64,000 nucleotides of DNA, from positions 372,001 through 436,000 of the forward strand of contig NZ_JANFPI010000002.1 in NCBI RefSeq assembly GCF_026552795.1, given 5' to 3'. Positions 9,842 through 20,127 of the stretch are shown one piece after another. A program made the position numbers and the translations under genes. Numbering within the stretch: the first letter of the stretch is position 1; each line of letters begins with the position of its first letter. The notes beneath the pieces were generated by a model. The model was not told the DNA's origin. It saw nothing but the letters and a program-made list of their open reading frames with translations, and ran no database searches. This DNA comes from Ectorhizobium quercum (lineage in GTDB: Bacteria > Pseudomonadota > Alphaproteobacteria > Rhizobiales > Rhizobiaceae).

Positions 9842-12800
9842 ATGTCCCGCTTTTTTATCGACAGGCCGATTTTCGCCTGGGTGATCGCCATCGTCATCAT
9901 GCTGGCCGGTGCCCTGTCCGTCAGCACCCTGTCCATCTCGCAATACCCGCAGATCGCGCCGACGACGGTGCGGATTTCGGCCACCTATTCCGGCGCCGAT
10001 GCCCAGACCGTCGAGAATTCCGTGACGAAGATCATCGAGCAGGGCATGACCGGGATCGACAATCTCGACTACATGACCTCGACGTCGCAATCGACCGGCG
10101 CGTCCTCCGTGTCCCTGACCTTCACCAACACGGCCGATCCCGACGTCGCGCAGATGCAGGTGCAGAACAAGTTGCAGCTCGTCGAAAGCCAGTTGCCGCA
10201 GGCGGTGCAGAATGCCGGGATAACCGTCACCAAATCCACCTCGAACTTCCTCATGGTCATCGGCTTCGTCTCGACCGACGGCAAGCTGACCGCCAACGAC
10301 CTGACCGATTACGTCAACGCCAGCCTGAACGACACGCTGAAGCGCGTCGAGGGCGTCGGCGACACGCAGCTCTTCGGCGCCGGCTATGCGATGCGCATCT
10401 GGCTCGACCCCGACAAGCTCTCCAAATATTCGCTGATGGTCAGCGACGTCACCTCGGCTATCGAGGCACAGAACACCCAGGTCGCGGCCGGCCAGCTCGG
10501 CGCGCTTCCGCAGGTCCAGGGCCAGCAGCTCAATGCCACCGTCACGGCGAAGAGCCGCCTGCAAACGGCGGAGCAATTCGAGAACATCATCCTGAAAAGC
10601 AACAGCAACGGCTCCCTGGTGCGGCTCAACGACGTCGCGCGCGTCGAAATGGGCGCCGACAGCTATACCAGCGCCAGCATGTATAACGGCAAGCCTTCGG
10701 CCGGCCTGTCGATCATGCTCGCCTCCGGCGCGAATGCGATCGACACCGCCGAACGCGTCCAGTCGACCATCGAGAGCCTCAAGGAGACGCTCCCCTCGAA
10801 TGTCGAGGTCGTCTATCCCTACGACACGACCCCCTTCGTCAAGCTGTCCATCGAGGATGTGGTCGAGACGCTGGCGGAAGCCATCGTGCTCGTCTTTCTG
10901 GTGATGTTCGTCTTCCTCCAGAATATCCGCGCGACGCTCATTCCGACGCTGGCGGTTCCGATCGTGTTGCTCGGCACGTTCGGCGTGCTGGCCGCCTTCG
11001 GATACTCGATCAACACGCTCACCATGTTCGGCATGGTGCTGGCCATCGGCCTGCTGGTGGACGACGCGATCGTGGTGGTGGAGAATGTGGAGCGCGTCAT
11101 GGAGGAGGAGGGACTGTCACCGCGCGAAGCGACCATCAAGTCGATGACGGAAATCACCGGCGCGCTGATCGGCATCGCCACCGTGCTGTCGGCGGTGTTC
11201 GTTCCGATGGCGTTCTTTTCCGGGTCGGTCGGGGTCATCTACCGGCAATTCTCCGTCACCATCGTGTCGGCCATGATCCTGTCGGTGATCGTGGCGCTGA
11301 TCCTGACGCCGGCGCTGTGCGCGACGATCCTCAAGAAGCCCGCGCATGGCGCGAAGGAGCGCGGCGTCTTCGGCTGGTTCAACCGCGGCTTCGAGCGCGG
11401 AACCGGACGCTACCGGCAGAGCGTCGGCGCCATCATCCGGCGCAGCCCGATCTTCCTCGTTCTTTTCGTGCTGATATCGGTGGCGGTCGCCTATCTCTTC
11501 TCGACCCTGCCCAGCTCGTTCCTGCCGGAAGAGGATCAGGGCACGCTGATCACCAGTGTCAGCCTTCCCGTCGGCGCCACCGCCGACCGCACCCAGCAGG
11601 CGCTCCGGACCGTCACGGATTACTATCTCAACGAGGAAAGCGCCTATGTCGACGGCGTGATGTCCGTGCGCGGCTTCGGGTTCGGCGGACAGGGACAGAA
11701 TGTCGGCATGGCCTTCATCAAGCTGAAGGATTTCGGCCTGCGCAACACGCCGGAAGCCAGGGCGCAGGCCATCGCCGCGCGGGCGACCAAGGCGTTTTCC
11801 GCCATCAGGGACGCCCGCATCAACGTTCTGGCGCCGCCGGCGATCCCCGGTTTCGGCAATAATGCCGGCTTCGATTTCTACCTGAAGGACATGAACGGCG
11901 CCGGACACGAAAAGCTCATGGCCGTGCGCAACCAGCTGATCGCCGCCGCCTCCGCGAATACGAAACTCGCCGGCACGCGCCCCAACGGCCAGGACGACAC
12001 GCCGCAATATTCCGTCGAAATCGATGAGGAAAAAGCCAGCGCCCTCAATCTCTCCTTCTCGGATATCGACACGACGCTGTCGACCGCCTGGGGCGGCAGC
12101 TATGTCAACGACTTCATCGACCGCGGCCGCGTGAAGAAGGTGTATGTGCAGGCCGACGCGCCATACCGCATGCAGCCGCAGGACTTCGACCGCTGGTACG
12201 TCCGCAATTCGGATGACGACATGGTGCCGTTCGCGGCCTTCGCGACCGGACACTGGACCTACGGCTCGCCGCGCCTGGAACGCTATAACGGTTCGGCAGC
12301 CGTCGAAATCCAGGGAGCCGCCGCCGCCGGCGTCTCCACCGGCGATGCCATGAACGAGATCGACCAGCTCGTGAGCCAGTTGCCCGCCGGCTTCGGCCAC
12401 GAATGGACCGGCCTTTCCGCCCAGGAGCGGCTGTCCGGCAGCCAGGCGACCCAGCTCTACGCGATCTCCATCCTCGTCGTCTTCCTGGCGCTTGCCGCGC
12501 TTTACGAAAGCTGGTCCATTCCGCTCGCGGTTATGCTGTCCGTGCCGATCGGCATCTTCGGCGCCCTGCTCGCCGCGACGCTGTTCGGCCAATCCAACGA
12601 CGTCTATTTCAAGGTCGGCCTGCTGACGACCATCGGGCTGGCCTCGAAAAACGCCATCCTGATCGTCGAGTTCGCCATCGAGCAGCAGAAGACGGGCAAG
12701 AGCCTGGTCGAGGCGACGCTGGAGGCGGCCCGGCAGAGGCTGCGGCCGATCCTGATGACGTCGCTGGCCTTCATCCTCGGCGTCATGCCGCTGGCCATCG

Positions 12801-13000
12801 CCAACGGAGCCGGCTCCGGCAGCCAGAACTCCATCGGCATCGGCGTCATGGGCGGCATGATTTCGGCCACAGTGCTGGGGATCTTCTTCATTCCGCTGCT
12901 GTTCGTCGCCGTCCGCCGGGTCTTCAAGGGCAAGGGCAACCGGAATGCCGGCGAGGCGCCCCTGACGGAGAACGCTGCACCGTCTTCATCGCCGTCATGA
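9842..13000 (+). CDS. RND multidrug efflux permease (AcrB/MexB type, HAE1)
   Basis: This 1052-residue proton-driven inner-membrane exporter has the canonical HAE1 N-terminus [22 protein letters not shown]4 carries [13 protein letters not shown] with the proton-relay pair Asp407-Asp408, at the same numbering as E. coli Acr[14 protein letters not shown] in the second half supplies the conserved lysine. Two large periplasmic loops separate TM1/TM2 and TM7/TM8. It forms a tripartite pump with the preceding adaptor. Substrates cannot be predicted from sequence; drugs, bile-like detergents or plant phenolics are usual for the family. A two-component system follows 123 bp downstream. Confidence 0.96.
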   Translation: MSRFFIDRPIFAWVIAIVIMLAGALSVSTLSISQYPQIAPTTVRISATYSGADAQTVENSVTKIIEQGMTGIDNLDYMTSTSQSTGASSVSLTFTNTADPDVAQMQVQNKLQLVESQLPQAVQNAGITVTKSTSNFLMVIGFVSTDGKLTANDLTDYVNASLNDTLKRVEGVGDTQLFGAGYAMRIWLDPDKLSKYSLMVSDVTSAIEAQNTQVAAGQLGALPQVQGQQLNATVTAKSRLQTAEQFENIILKSNSNGSLVRLNDVARVEMGADSYTSASMYNGKPSAGLSIMLASGANAIDTAERVQSTIESLKETLPSNVEVVYPYDTTPFVKLSIEDVVETLAEAIVLVFLVMFVFLQNIRATLIPTLAVPIVLLGTFGVLAAFGYSINTLTMFGMVLAIGLLVDDAIVVVENVERVMEEEGLSPREATIKSMTEITGALIGIATVLSAVFVPMAFFSGSVGVIYRQFSVTIVSAMILSVIVALILTPALCATILKKPAHGAKERGVFGWFNRGFERGTGRYRQSVGAIIRRSPIFLVLFVLISVAVAYLFSTLPSSFLPEEDQGTLITSVSLPVGATADRTQQALRTVTDYYLNEESAYVDGVMSVRGFGFGGQGQNVGMAFIKLKDFGLRNTPEARAQAIAARATKAFSAIRDARINVLAPPAIPGFGNNAGFDFYLKDMNGAGHEKLMAVRNQLIAAASANTKLAGTRPNGQDDTPQYSVEIDEEKASALNLSFSDIDTTLSTAWGGSYVNDFIDRGRVKKVYVQADAPYRMQPQDFDRWYVRNSDDDMVPFAAFATGHWTYGSPRLERYNGSAAVEIQGAAAAGVSTGDAMNEIDQLVSQLPAGFGHEWTGLSAQERLSGSQATQLYAISILVVFLALAALYESWSIPLAVMLSVPIGIFGALLAATLFGQSNDVYFKVGLLTTIGLASKNAILIVEFAIEQQKTGKSLVEATLEAARQRLRPILMTSLAFILGVMPLAIANGAGSGSQNSIGIGVMGGMISATVLGIFFIPLLFVAVRRVFKGKGNRNAGEAPLTENAAPSSSPS

Positions 13001-13123
13001 GCATCGCCCGGCGGCCCCCTTCCCCTCGCCCCGGACATCCGGCTACACTTCTCCCGCGCCCTTGCGGGAAAACGGACAGACACCGGACCGGCCGCGCAAT
13101 CGCACCGACTCAGGAATACGGCA

Positions 13124-13846
13124 TTGGACCGAACGCCCCATATACTCGTGGTCGATGACCACAAGGAAATCCGAGACCTCCTCGCCCGTTATCTCACGCA
13201 GAACGGATTGCGGGTGAGCACGGCCAGCGGCGGCAACGAGATGCGCCAGCAGATGCGCGCCGCCGCCATCGACCTCGTCATCCTCGACGTGATGATGCCG
13301 GGAGAGGACGGGCTGACACTGTGCAAATTCCTGCGACAGTCCTCGGACGTCCCCATCGTGCTGCTGACGGCGGTCTCGGAGGAAACGGACAAGGTGGTCG
13401 GGCTGGAGATCGGCGCCGACGACTACGTGACGAAACCATTCAACCCGCGCGAGCTTCTGGCCCGGATCAGGGCTTTGCTGCGCCGCGCCCGCTCGGCCGA
13501 GACGGCCCGGCCGGCGGCCGAGAGCAGGCAATACCGCTTCGGCGAGTGGTCGCTGGATGCGCTTCGGCGAACGCTGACCGGCAAGGATGGCGTCGAGGTG
13601 CCGCTCGGAAGCGCCGAATTCAGGCTGCTGCTCGCATTCGTATCGAGACCGGGCGTCGTCCTGTCGCGAGACCAGCTGCTGGACATCACCGCCGGCAGGT
13701 CCGCGCAGGTCTTCGACCGCAGCATCGACAATCTGGTCAGCCGGCTGCGCCGGCGCATCGAGCCCGATCCCCAGCAGCCGACATTCATCAAGACGGTCTG
13801 GGGCGACGGATACACCTTTGCGGGAACCGTCGAGGAAATCGCGTGA
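13124..13846 (+). CDS. OmpR/PhoB-family response regulator
   Basis: This 240-residue regulator has a receiver domain (residues 6-118) with DD at 11-12, phospho-acceptor Asp55 in VILDVMMPGEDG, and the KPF lysine. A winged-helix DNA-binding domain follows (about 138-236, VFDRSIDNLVSRLRRRIEPD). The start is TTG at 13124, with AGGAA about ten bases upstream. Its stop overlaps the GTG start of the downstream kinase by four bases (GTGA), so they are translationally coupled. Its position after the RND genes suggests control of the pump, but no binding site was identified. Confidence 0.93.
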   Translation: MDRTPHILVVDDHKEIRDLLARYLTQNGLRVSTASGGNEMRQQMRAAAIDLVILDVMMPGEDGLTLCKFLRQSSDVPIVLLTAVSEETDKVVGLEIGADDYVTKPFNPRELLARIRALLRRARSAETARPAAESRQYRFGEWSLDALRRTLTGKDGVEVPLGSAEFRLLLAFVSRPGVVLSRDQLLDITAGRSAQVFDRSIDNLVSRLRRRIEPDPQQPTFIKTVWGDGYTFAGTVEEIA

Positions 13847-15273
13847 GACAGGCAGCATTATCGCTCTGGCCCAGAACGCTAGTCGGTCGCCTGATCGTTT
13901 CCATGATCGCCGCCCTCGCCTTCGCCCAGATCACGCTGGTTCTCATCCTCAACAGGCAGCAGGACAACATCGTCGGAAGGGTCGTTCACAGCCAGACCCT
14001 TCCGACGACCGCCGCCATCGCGCGGTTCGTTGCCGAAAATCCCGGCAGCACAGAAGACGCCATCGTTTCGGCGTTCGGCTCCGCCCGGCTATGTCTGGCG
14101 ATCGACGCGCAATCCCCCCTTGCCGGGCCGATGACCGAGGCGGAACGGCACATCGCCGACCTTCTGGCGATCCAGCTCGGAGCGGTCCGTTCCGGAAAGC
14201 CGGTCGTCGGGATCGACTATGTCGACGGCAACGAGCCGGTATGCCCCTACCCGGTGGCCGATCCGCGCGATGCGCCCGATGTCGAGGGCATCGCCGCCTC
14301 CGCCGACGAACAGGCGAAATACTATTCGCGCAACGTCGCCCTGAACATGGCGGCACCGCTACCCGATGGCCGCTGGTTGTCCGTCCGGTTCGCCTTCGAG
14401 CTTCCCGCGTTCTGGAACCCGATCGCGCTGATGTCCTTCGCCATCTCGTCCTTCGCGGTGATCGTGGCCGTGGTCATGACCGTGCGCGAGCAGACCCGCT
14501 CGCTGCGGATGCTGGCCGTCGCCTCCGAGAAGCTGGGACGCGGCGAAACGGCCGAGCCCCTGGCCGTCGTCGGGCCGTCGGAGGTGAAGGCGACCATCGG
14601 CGCGTTCAACACGATGCAGGACAGGCTGCTGCAATATGTCGGCGACAGGCTTCGGCTTCTGGCCAGCATAAGCCACGACCTTCGCACCCCGCTGACGACG
14701 CTTCGCCTGAAGGCCGAATTCGTCGACAACGATGCCGTGCGCGACGATCTCGTGGCGACCATCGACGAACTGACCTCGATCTGCGAGGCGACGCTGGCCT
14801 TTTCCCGAGCCGAGGCGACCACGGAGGAAACCGTCTCCGTCGATCTCGCGGCCCTGATCGGCGAGGTCGTCGAGCAATTCCGGCTCATGAAGGCCGATGC
14901 CGTCGCGGCAGAGCTTCCCTCGATAGACTACCCGATCCGGCCGGTCGCCTTCAAACGCGCGCTTCGCAATCTGCTCGACAATGCCGTGCGCTACGGCAAG
15001 CGCGCGACGGTGACGCTGGGCGACATGGGCGACGAGATCGTGATCGCGATCGAGGACGACGGGCCCGGCATTCCCGCCGATCTCGTCGAAAGCGCCTTCA
15101 ACCCCTTCGTCCGCCTGGAGGCGTCCCGCAACAGCGAGACCGGCGGCATGGGCCTCGGCCTGTCCATCGCCCGCAGCATCGTCAAGGCTCACGGAGGCAG
15201 CATCTGGCTCACCAACGCGGAAACGGGCGGCTTGCGCGCCGAAATCTACCTTCCCGCGAAAACGGGAAGCTGA
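13843..15273 (+). CDS. Sensor histidine kinase (EnvZ-like)
   Basis: This 476-residue membrane kinase has TM1 at about 16-38, a periplasmic domain of about 150 residues, TM2 near 195-215 and a HAMP linker. The HisKA box is SISHDLRTPLTTLRL, with the phosphorylated His near residue 278. The HATPase boxes are NLLDNAVRYG, EDDGPGIP and GGMGLGLSIARSIVKAHGG. The start is a GTG overlapping the regulator's stop codon. The periplasmic domain has no motif that I recognise, so the stimulus is unknown. It presumably phosphorylates Asp55 of the upstream regulator. Confidence 0.92.
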   Translation: MRQAALSLWPRTLVGRLIVSMIAALAFAQITLVLILNRQQDNIVGRVVHSQTLPTTAAIARFVAENPGSTEDAIVSAFGSARLCLAIDAQSPLAGPMTEAERHIADLLAIQLGAVRSGKPVVGIDYVDGNEPVCPYPVADPRDAPDVEGIAASADEQAKYYSRNVALNMAAPLPDGRWLSVRFAFELPAFWNPIALMSFAISSFAVIVAVVMTVREQTRSLRMLAVASEKLGRGETAEPLAVVGPSEVKATIGAFNTMQDRLLQYVGDRLRLLASISHDLRTPLTTLRLKAEFVDNDAVRDDLVATIDELTSICEATLAFSRAEATTEETVSVDLAALIGEVVEQFRLMKADAVAAELPSIDYPIRPVAFKRALRNLLDNAVRYGKRATVTLGDMGDEIVIAIEDDGPGIPADLVESAFNPFVRLEASRNSETGGMGLGLSIARSIVKAHGGSIWLTNAETGGLRAEIYLPAKTGS

Positions 15274-15373
15274 TCCGGCAACCGCACCGGCCTGCCGCCG
15301 CACCGAGAAAGCGGGGCGAGATGGAATCACTCGAAAGGGAAGATCAAACGCAACGTGAATGCCGGGAAAGGTA

Positions 15374-15450
15374 TGGTAGCGGAGGAGGGATTTGAACCCC
15401 CGACACAAGGATTATGATTCCTCTGCTCTAACCAACTGAGCTACTCCGCC
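15374..15450 (-). tRNA. tRNA-Met (CAU), elongator type
   Basis: The 77-nt minus-strand gene folds as a full cloverleaf: acceptor GGCGGAG/CTCCGCT with a terminal G-U pair, D-arm GCTCAGTTGGTTAGAGC, and T-arm with GGTTCAAATCC. The anticodon loop ATCATAA gives anticodon CAU. A CCA end is encoded (15374-15376). The acceptor and D-arm lack initiator features such as an unpaired first base, and the body resembles rhizobial elongator tRNA-Met rather than the lysidine-modified tRNA-Ile2. Confidence 0.93.
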
Positions 15451-15574
15451 ACAATGCGCTGAAAACGTTTCCGTTTCAAAGGTCCGGCGCATTCCGTTGG
15501 TCGGGCTTATAAGGCGCTCTTCCGTTTCCTGTCAAGCGTCATGAAAGAAGAAAGCGCGCTTTCCCGGATGCCGT

Positions 15575-16804
15575 TTACGCCCGGGCCGCCTGCGGGTCGT
15601 TTGCGCCGGAAACGGCTGCCGGACGTGCCAGAAGCGCGGCAAGGGCGGCCTCCGATTCGGGCGAACGCTGCGAGCGTTCGATGAAGCCGCCGCCATAGAC
15701 GCGAGCATCCTCGCCCGGCGCCGAATAGAGCACGCAAGCCTGGCCGGAAGCGATTCCCGCCTCGCCCACTTCCAGTTCGACATAGATGCCGCCTTCGTCC
15801 CGCGCCAGACGCGCCGGCGCCGGCGGGCGGGTGGAACGCACCTTGGCGAAGCAGGCAAAACCGGCATCCGCCGTATTGTCGAGCGGATCGTCGCCCAGCC
15901 AGTTCACGTCGCGAAGATAGACGCGGCGCGTTTCCAGCGCTTCCTTCGGGCCGACGACGACGCGGCGGTTGCGGGCATCGAGATAGACGACGTAGAGCGG
16001 TTCACCGGTCGCGACGCCGATGCCGCGGCGCTGGCCGATCGTATAGTGCAGGATGCCGTCGTGATGGCCGAGCACGCGCCCGTCGAGATGGACGATCTCG
16101 CCGCCGAGCGCCGAGTCGGGGCGCAGCCTGGTGATGATGTCGGAATACTTGCCCTGCGGCACGAAGCAGATGTCCTGGCTGTCGGCCTTCTGCGCCACGA
16201 CGAGGCCCATGTCCTCCGCCAGCCTGCGGGTTTCCGCCTTCGACATGCCGCCGAGGGGGAAGCGCAGGTAGTCGATCTGCTCCTGCGTCGTCGCGAACAG
16301 GAAATAGCTCTGGTCGCGTTCGGTATCGACCGGCCGGTAGAGCGCGCGGCGGTCGGGCCTGCCCGGCGCCGGATTCGGGCGGGAACGGATATAATGGCCG
16401 GTCGCCAGCGCATCCGCGCCGAGTTCCTTCGCCGTCGCCAGAAGATCGGCGAACTTGACGGTCTGGTTGCAGGCAACGCAGGGGATCGGCGTTTCGCCGG
16501 CGACGTAGGATTCAGCAAAGGGATTGATCACCGTTTCGCGGAACCGGGCTTCGTAATCCAGAACGTAATGGGGAATGCCGAGCGTTTCGCACACGCGGCG
16601 CGCATCGTCGATATCCTGCCCCGCGCAGCACGAACCGGCGCGGTGAACCGCGGCGCCGTGATCGTAGAGCTGCAACGTGATGCCGAGCACGTCATAACCC
16701 TCGCGTTTCAGAAGACCGGCGACGACGGACGAATCCACACCGCCCGACATGGCGACCACCACGCGGGTATCCTCAGGCTTCTTGTCGAAATCGAGCGTGT
16801 TCAC
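15575..16804 (-). CDS. mnmA: tRNA-specific 2-thiouridylase
   Basis: This 409-residue cytosolic enzyme thiolates uridine-34 in tRNA-Lys, -Glu and -Gln using sulfur relayed from the IscS/Tus system. The ATP pyrophosphatase loop is [10 protein letters not shown]. The two catalytic cysteines sit in [15 protein letters not shown] and [13 protein letters not shown], and KGQRRG-like [10 protein letters not shown] is present. The frame is open to 16888, but GTG at 16804 has GGAAAAG upstream and begins [20 protein letters not shown], as in other rhizobial proteins, so I choose it. It is 178 bp downstream of serC on the same strand. Confidence 0.95.
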   Translation of the reverse strand: MNTLDFDKKPEDTRVVVAMSGGVDSSVVAGLLKREGYDVLGITLQLYDHGAAVHRAGSCCAGQDIDDARRVCETLGIPHYVLDYEARFRETVINPFAESYVAGETPIPCVACNQTVKFADLLATAKELGADALATGHYIRSRPNPAPGRPDRRALYRPVDTERDQSYFLFATTQEQIDYLRFPLGGMSKAETRRLAEDMGLVVAQKADSQDICFVPQGKYSDIITRLRPDSALGGEIVHLDGRVLGHHDGILHYTIGQRRGIGVATGEPLYVVYLDARNRRVVVGPKEALETRRVYLRDVNWLGDDPLDNTADAGFACFAKVRSTRPPAPARLARDEGGIYVELEVGEAGIASGQACVLYSAPGEDARVYGGGFIERSQRSPESEAALAALLARPAAVSGANDPQAARA

Positions 16805-16982
16805 GGCTTTTCCGCTTCCCCCCGTCCAAACGGCGCGAGAGACGTTCCGGGGAATGTTCCTGCAAATACGAATGCGGCGGGCACTCATCCGGCACCCGCC
16901 TCAGCTTGTCCAAGGCATATAGAAAGGAAGCGGCGCCGTTGCAAGCGCCACGAATCGCCGCACATCCCGAACCTTTGCCGAA

Positions 16983-18161
16983 TCAGGCCGCGACCTTCTC
17001 CAGCGAGGCCTTCTGGACGGCATAGGCCCAGCCGATCCACAGCATCAGCGCCTCGAGATCGGCGGTCTCCACGGTCGCGCCGGCCCAGATGCGCAGGCCC
17101 GCAGGCGCGTCACGATAGGAGCCGATGTCATAGGCCACGCCTTCCTTCTCCAGCGCCGAGACGATTGCCTTGGCGAAGGCTGCCTGCCCGGCACCATCCA
17201 GCGCCGTCACCGCCGGGTCGACAATGCGCAGGCAGACCGAGGTGTTGGAGCGCGTCTCCGGATCGACGGCCAGATTGGCGATCCAGTCGTTCGCATCGAC
17301 AAAATCGTCGATGACCCGGGCATTCGCATCCGCACGCGCCCGCAGGCCGGCGAGCCCGCCGGCCGACTTCGCCCATTCCAGCGCGTCGATGTAATCCTCG
17401 ACGCACAGCAGGGAGGGCGTGTTGATCGTATCGCCCTCGAAAATGCCCTCGATCAGCTTGCCGCCCTTGGTGAGACGGAAGATCTTCGGCAGCGGCCAGG
17501 CCGGCTTGTAGCTCTCCAGACGCTCCACGGCACGCGGCGAGAGAATGAGCATGCCATGCCCGCCCTCGCCGCCCAGAACCTTCTGCCAGGAGAAGGTAAC
17601 GACATCCAGTTTGGAAAAGTCGAGATTCTGCGCGAAGGCGGCCGAGGTGGCGTCGCAGATCGTCAGGCCCTTGCGGTCGGCGGGAATGAAACCGGCATCC
17701 GGCACGCGCACGCCCGAGGTCGTGCCGTTCCAGGTAAAGACCACGTCGCGGTCGAAATCGACCTGCGAGAAATCGACCAGTTCGCCATAGGGCGCCTCGA
17801 ACCTGCGCACGTCGGGAAGCTTCAGTTCCTTGACCACGTCCGACACCCAGGTCGCCCCGAAGCTTTCCCAGGCGACCATATCGACGCCGCGCGCGCCGAG
17901 CAGCGACCACAGCGCCATTTCCACGGCCCCCGTATCGGACGCGGGAACGATGCCGATACGCCAGCCGGCCGGAACCTCCAGCACCTCGCGCGTCAGGTCT
18001 ATGGCGCGCCTGAGCCTGTCCTTGCCGATGCGGGCGCGATGGGAGCGGCCGAGCGGCGCGCCGGACAGCGCGGCAGGCGTCCAGCCCGGACGCTTGGCGC
18101 AGGGGCCGGAGGAGAAATTGGGATTGGCGGTCTTGAGTTCCGGCTTGGCGATTTCGGCCAT
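16983..18161 (-). CDS. serC: Phosphoserine aminotransferase (alphaproteobacterial/archaeal type)
   Basis: This 392-residue PLP enzyme converts 3-phosphohydroxypyruvate to phosphoserine in serine synthesis and also serves pyridoxine synthesis. [13 protein letters not shown] at the N-terminus and the PLP-lysine block [16 protein letters not shown] identify the longer SerC variant used by Rhizobiales. The ATG at 18161 follows GAGGAA. The open frame continues upstream to 19376, but that extension lies opposite the DUF992 gene and has no homology that I recognise. serA, which normally follows serC in rhizobia, is absent here; the next gene is mnmA. Confidence 0.95.
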   Translation of the reverse strand: MAEIAKPELKTANPNFSSGPCAKRPGWTPAALSGAPLGRSHRARIGKDRLRRAIDLTREVLEVPAGWRIGIVPASDTGAVEMALWSLLGARGVDMVAWESFGATWVSDVVKELKLPDVRRFEAPYGELVDFSQVDFDRDVVFTWNGTTSGVRVPDAGFIPADRKGLTICDATSAAFAQNLDFSKLDVVTFSWQKVLGGEGGHGMLILSPRAVERLESYKPAWPLPKIFRLTKGGKLIEGIFEGDTINTPSLLCVEDYIDALEWAKSAGGLAGLRARADANARVIDDFVDANDWIANLAVDPETRSNTSVCLRIVDPAVTALDGAGQAAFAKAIVSALEKEGVAYDIGSYRDAPAGLRIWAGATVETADLEALMLWIGWAYAVQKASLEKVAA

Positions 18162-18488
18162 GATGCGTTCCTCGTGTTCTGGAAGCGGCCCTGAGGGGTT
18201 GACGGTCGCCGTGCTTATAGGCCCGCGCCGGGCGATCGGCAAGATCAACCTGCCCCTGCCGGACGCAATCCTTTCGCGGTTTCGCCGACGGGCGAAAGCG
18301 CACTCCTCCCGCGCTCCCGCCCGCCCTTTCCCGCCGCAGAAATACCGGAAAGCGGGCGGATAGACGCCGAAGCGCCGCGGGTATCGGATTCGGAGCCCCG
18401 GCGTGGTAAAACACTGTCCTGTCTGCCGGATCGATGGAACGGAATGCCGTTTCGAACGTTTCAGCAAACGGACACAGGGAGACAAAAA
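18162..18488. other. Divergent intergenic region serC / DUF992
   Basis: This gap of about 325 bp between two divergent genes should hold both promoters. I see no conserved frame, RNA or strong palindrome in it. Confidence 0.5.
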
Positions 18489-18998
18489 ATGAACTCGACC
18501 AAATTCCTTCTCACCGCCGCGCTTGCGACCGGTTTCGCAACCAGCCTTTCCGCTGCCGATCTGTCCGGTGGCTACCTGCCTCCGGACGACGCCTCGGGTG
18601 GCGTGCGCCTTGGCGTGCTGACCTGCGATATCGGCTCGGGCGGCGGTTATCTGCTCGGCTCGGCCAAGACGCTCGACTGCACCTTCAAGTCGACGCGCGG
18701 CCGACTCGACCATTACAGCGGCTTCGTGCGCAAGATCGGCGTCGATCTGGGCTACACGGCCGGCGGCAAGATCGCCTGGGCCGTCTTCGCACCCACCGCC
18801 GGCTATCACTCCGGTTCGCTGGGCGGCCTCTACAAGGGCCTGAGCGCCGAAGCGACCGCCGGTATCGGCATCGGCGCCAACCTTCTGGTCGGCGGCACCA
18901 ACGGCTCGATCCAGCTTCAGCCGCTTTCCGTCACCGGCCAGGTCGGCCTGAACGTCGCGGCAGCCGCCACCAGCGTGACGCTGACGCCGGCAGGCTGA
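18489..18998 (+). CDS. DUF992 secreted protein
   Basis: This 169-residue protein has a Sec signal peptide (residues 1-22, cleavage after LSAADL or nearby), then a DUF992 domain. Recognisable parts are [21 protein letters not shown], the second cysteine in LDCTFKST, and glycine-rich beta-strand repeats to the end. The two cysteines may form a disulfide. The family is nearly confined to Rhizobiales and has no assigned function. The ATG at 18489 follows AGGGAGA. The gene is monocistronic, closed by a bidirectional terminator at 19018-19053. Confidence 0.86.
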   Translation: MNSTKFLLTAALATGFATSLSAADLSGGYLPPDDASGGVRLGVLTCDIGSGGGYLLGSAKTLDCTFKSTRGRLDHYSGFVRKIGVDLGYTAGGKIAWAVFAPTAGYHSGSLGGLYKGLSAEATAGIGIGANLLVGGTNGSIQLQPLSVTGQVGLNVAAAATSVTLTPAG

Positions 18999-19017
18999 TC
19001 GCCCCATCCCCTCAACG

Positions 19018-19053
19018 AAAAAGACCCGCACGGCGTGCCGCGCGGGTCTTTTT
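19018..19053. terminator. Bidirectional intrinsic terminator
   Basis: AAAAAGACCCGC (19018-19029) pairs perfectly with GCGGGTCTTTTT (19042-19053). Both strands end in a T-run. It serves the convergent DUF992 gene and the outer-membrane protein gene. Confidence 0.9.
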
Positions 19054-19077
19054 CGTGAGGCAAACCGGGTCGGCCGG

Positions 19078-19914
19078 TTACTTGTAGACCGGCGGCGGCA
19101 CGATCGTCGGCTCGTAGGCCTGGGTCGAACAGCCGTTGAAGACGTAACGGGCGCCGACGCGCAGTTCGTGAGACTGGATGCCCTTGTCGCGGCCCGGGCC
19201 GCCATTGGCCCGGTAGCCGAACATGTCGCCGCCCTCGATGTGACGGAAGCGATATCCCGCATCGGCCTTGAGGTTGCAGGTGATGTCGTAGGAGGCACCG
19301 GCCATGAGCGCATAGGTGAAGCGCCAGCCGCCCTTGCCGCCATGCTCGATCGTGCCGTCGCAGCCGCTGCCGTCATCGGCGCAGGCCCTGTTCCGCAGCT
19401 TGTCCCACTTCACGTAGGTGCCGCCGATGCCCGCGCCGACATAAGGCGTGAAGCCGCCATAGGTGCCGAGATCCACATAGGCGTTGGCCATCAGCGAATA
19501 GGCGTGCAGCGACGTCGTGTCCGAAGAGGTACACGGCCCGACGCAGGCGCCGAAGCCCGCACCGCCGCCGCGGGTGGAGCCGTGGAATTTCGACTTGGTG
19601 AGATAGTCGAAGGTCAGGTCGGTGCGCAGGTAGCTGTTGACCTGATAGCCGACGCCGGCGCCGACCAGAAAGGAATCCTTCAGCGAGGCGGTGGTGAAAT
19701 CGCTCACCAGCGCATTGGAGCCCTGAAAAAAGTTCGCACCGCGAAGATGGTTGAAGGAATAGCCGACATCGCCGCGCAGGTACCAGCCTTCGGCATCGCT
19801 GACGACGACTTCCGGAGCCTCCAGAACCTGCGGTTCGGGCTGGTAGGGATCGGCAGCGAAGGCCGAAGTACATGCAGTAAGAGCGGCAACAAAGCCGACC
19901 ACGCTCGATTTCAT
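19078..19914 (-). CDS. Outer-membrane beta-barrel protein (Omp25/Omp31/RopB-like)
   Basis: This 278-residue protein has a signal peptide [20 protein letters not shown] and a single beta-barrel domain. Alternating aromatic strands include [37 protein letters not shown] and [16 protein letters not shown], followed by [11 protein letters not shown] near the end. Four internal cysteines (CVGPC and CADDGSGC) may form loop disulfides. The family contributes to envelope stability in Rhizobiales. The frame opens at 19950, but the ATG at 19914 follows GGAGA. An exact CtrA box lies about 83 bp upstream. Confidence 0.85.
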   Translation of the reverse strand: MKSSVVGFVAALTACTSAFAADPYQPEPQVLEAPEVVVSDAEGWYLRGDVGYSFNHLRGANFFQGSNALVSDFTTASLKDSFLVGAGVGYQVNSYLRTDLTFDYLTKSKFHGSTRGGGAGFGACVGPCTSSDTTSLHAYSLMANAYVDLGTYGGFTPYVGAGIGGTYVKWDKLRNRACADDGSGCDGTIEHGGKGGWRFTYALMAGASYDITCNLKADAGYRFRHIEGGDMFGYRANGGPGRDKGIQSHELRVGARYVFNGCSTQAYEPTIVPPPVYK

Positions 19915-19996
19915 GGCAATGTCTCCAAAATGCCTCGAGAAACGCCGCAAATCATCGCGAACGCTCTTGTCGGGTTTGGATAATGGAGGATAAAGG

Positions 19997-20012
19997 TTAA
20001 TACCCGCTTAAC
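19997..20012 (-). promoter_or_regulatory. CtrA box upstream of the outer-membrane protein gene
   Basis: TTAA-TACCCGC-TTAAC on the plus strand (GTTAA-N7-TTAA on the minus strand) is an exact TTAA-N7-TTAA site in the 213-bp gap before the barrel gene. It lies beyond the glmM stop, so the barrel gene is the only promoter it can serve. Confidence 0.5.
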
Positions 20013-20127
20013 TACGCCTGTTTACGTATTTTCAGCCATGTAATACCGGGAATACTTGAAAGCAAAAGGCCGGATCGTCGCGTGACGGCCCGGCCCCGAA
20101 AACAGCGCGGACGTTGCAAGCTGCCGC

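Noticed and set aside
16983..19376. 797-codon fusion of serC with an upstream domain
   Set aside because: The extra 400 codons lie opposite the DUF992 gene and its promoter. SerC has a proper ATG with RBS at 18161.
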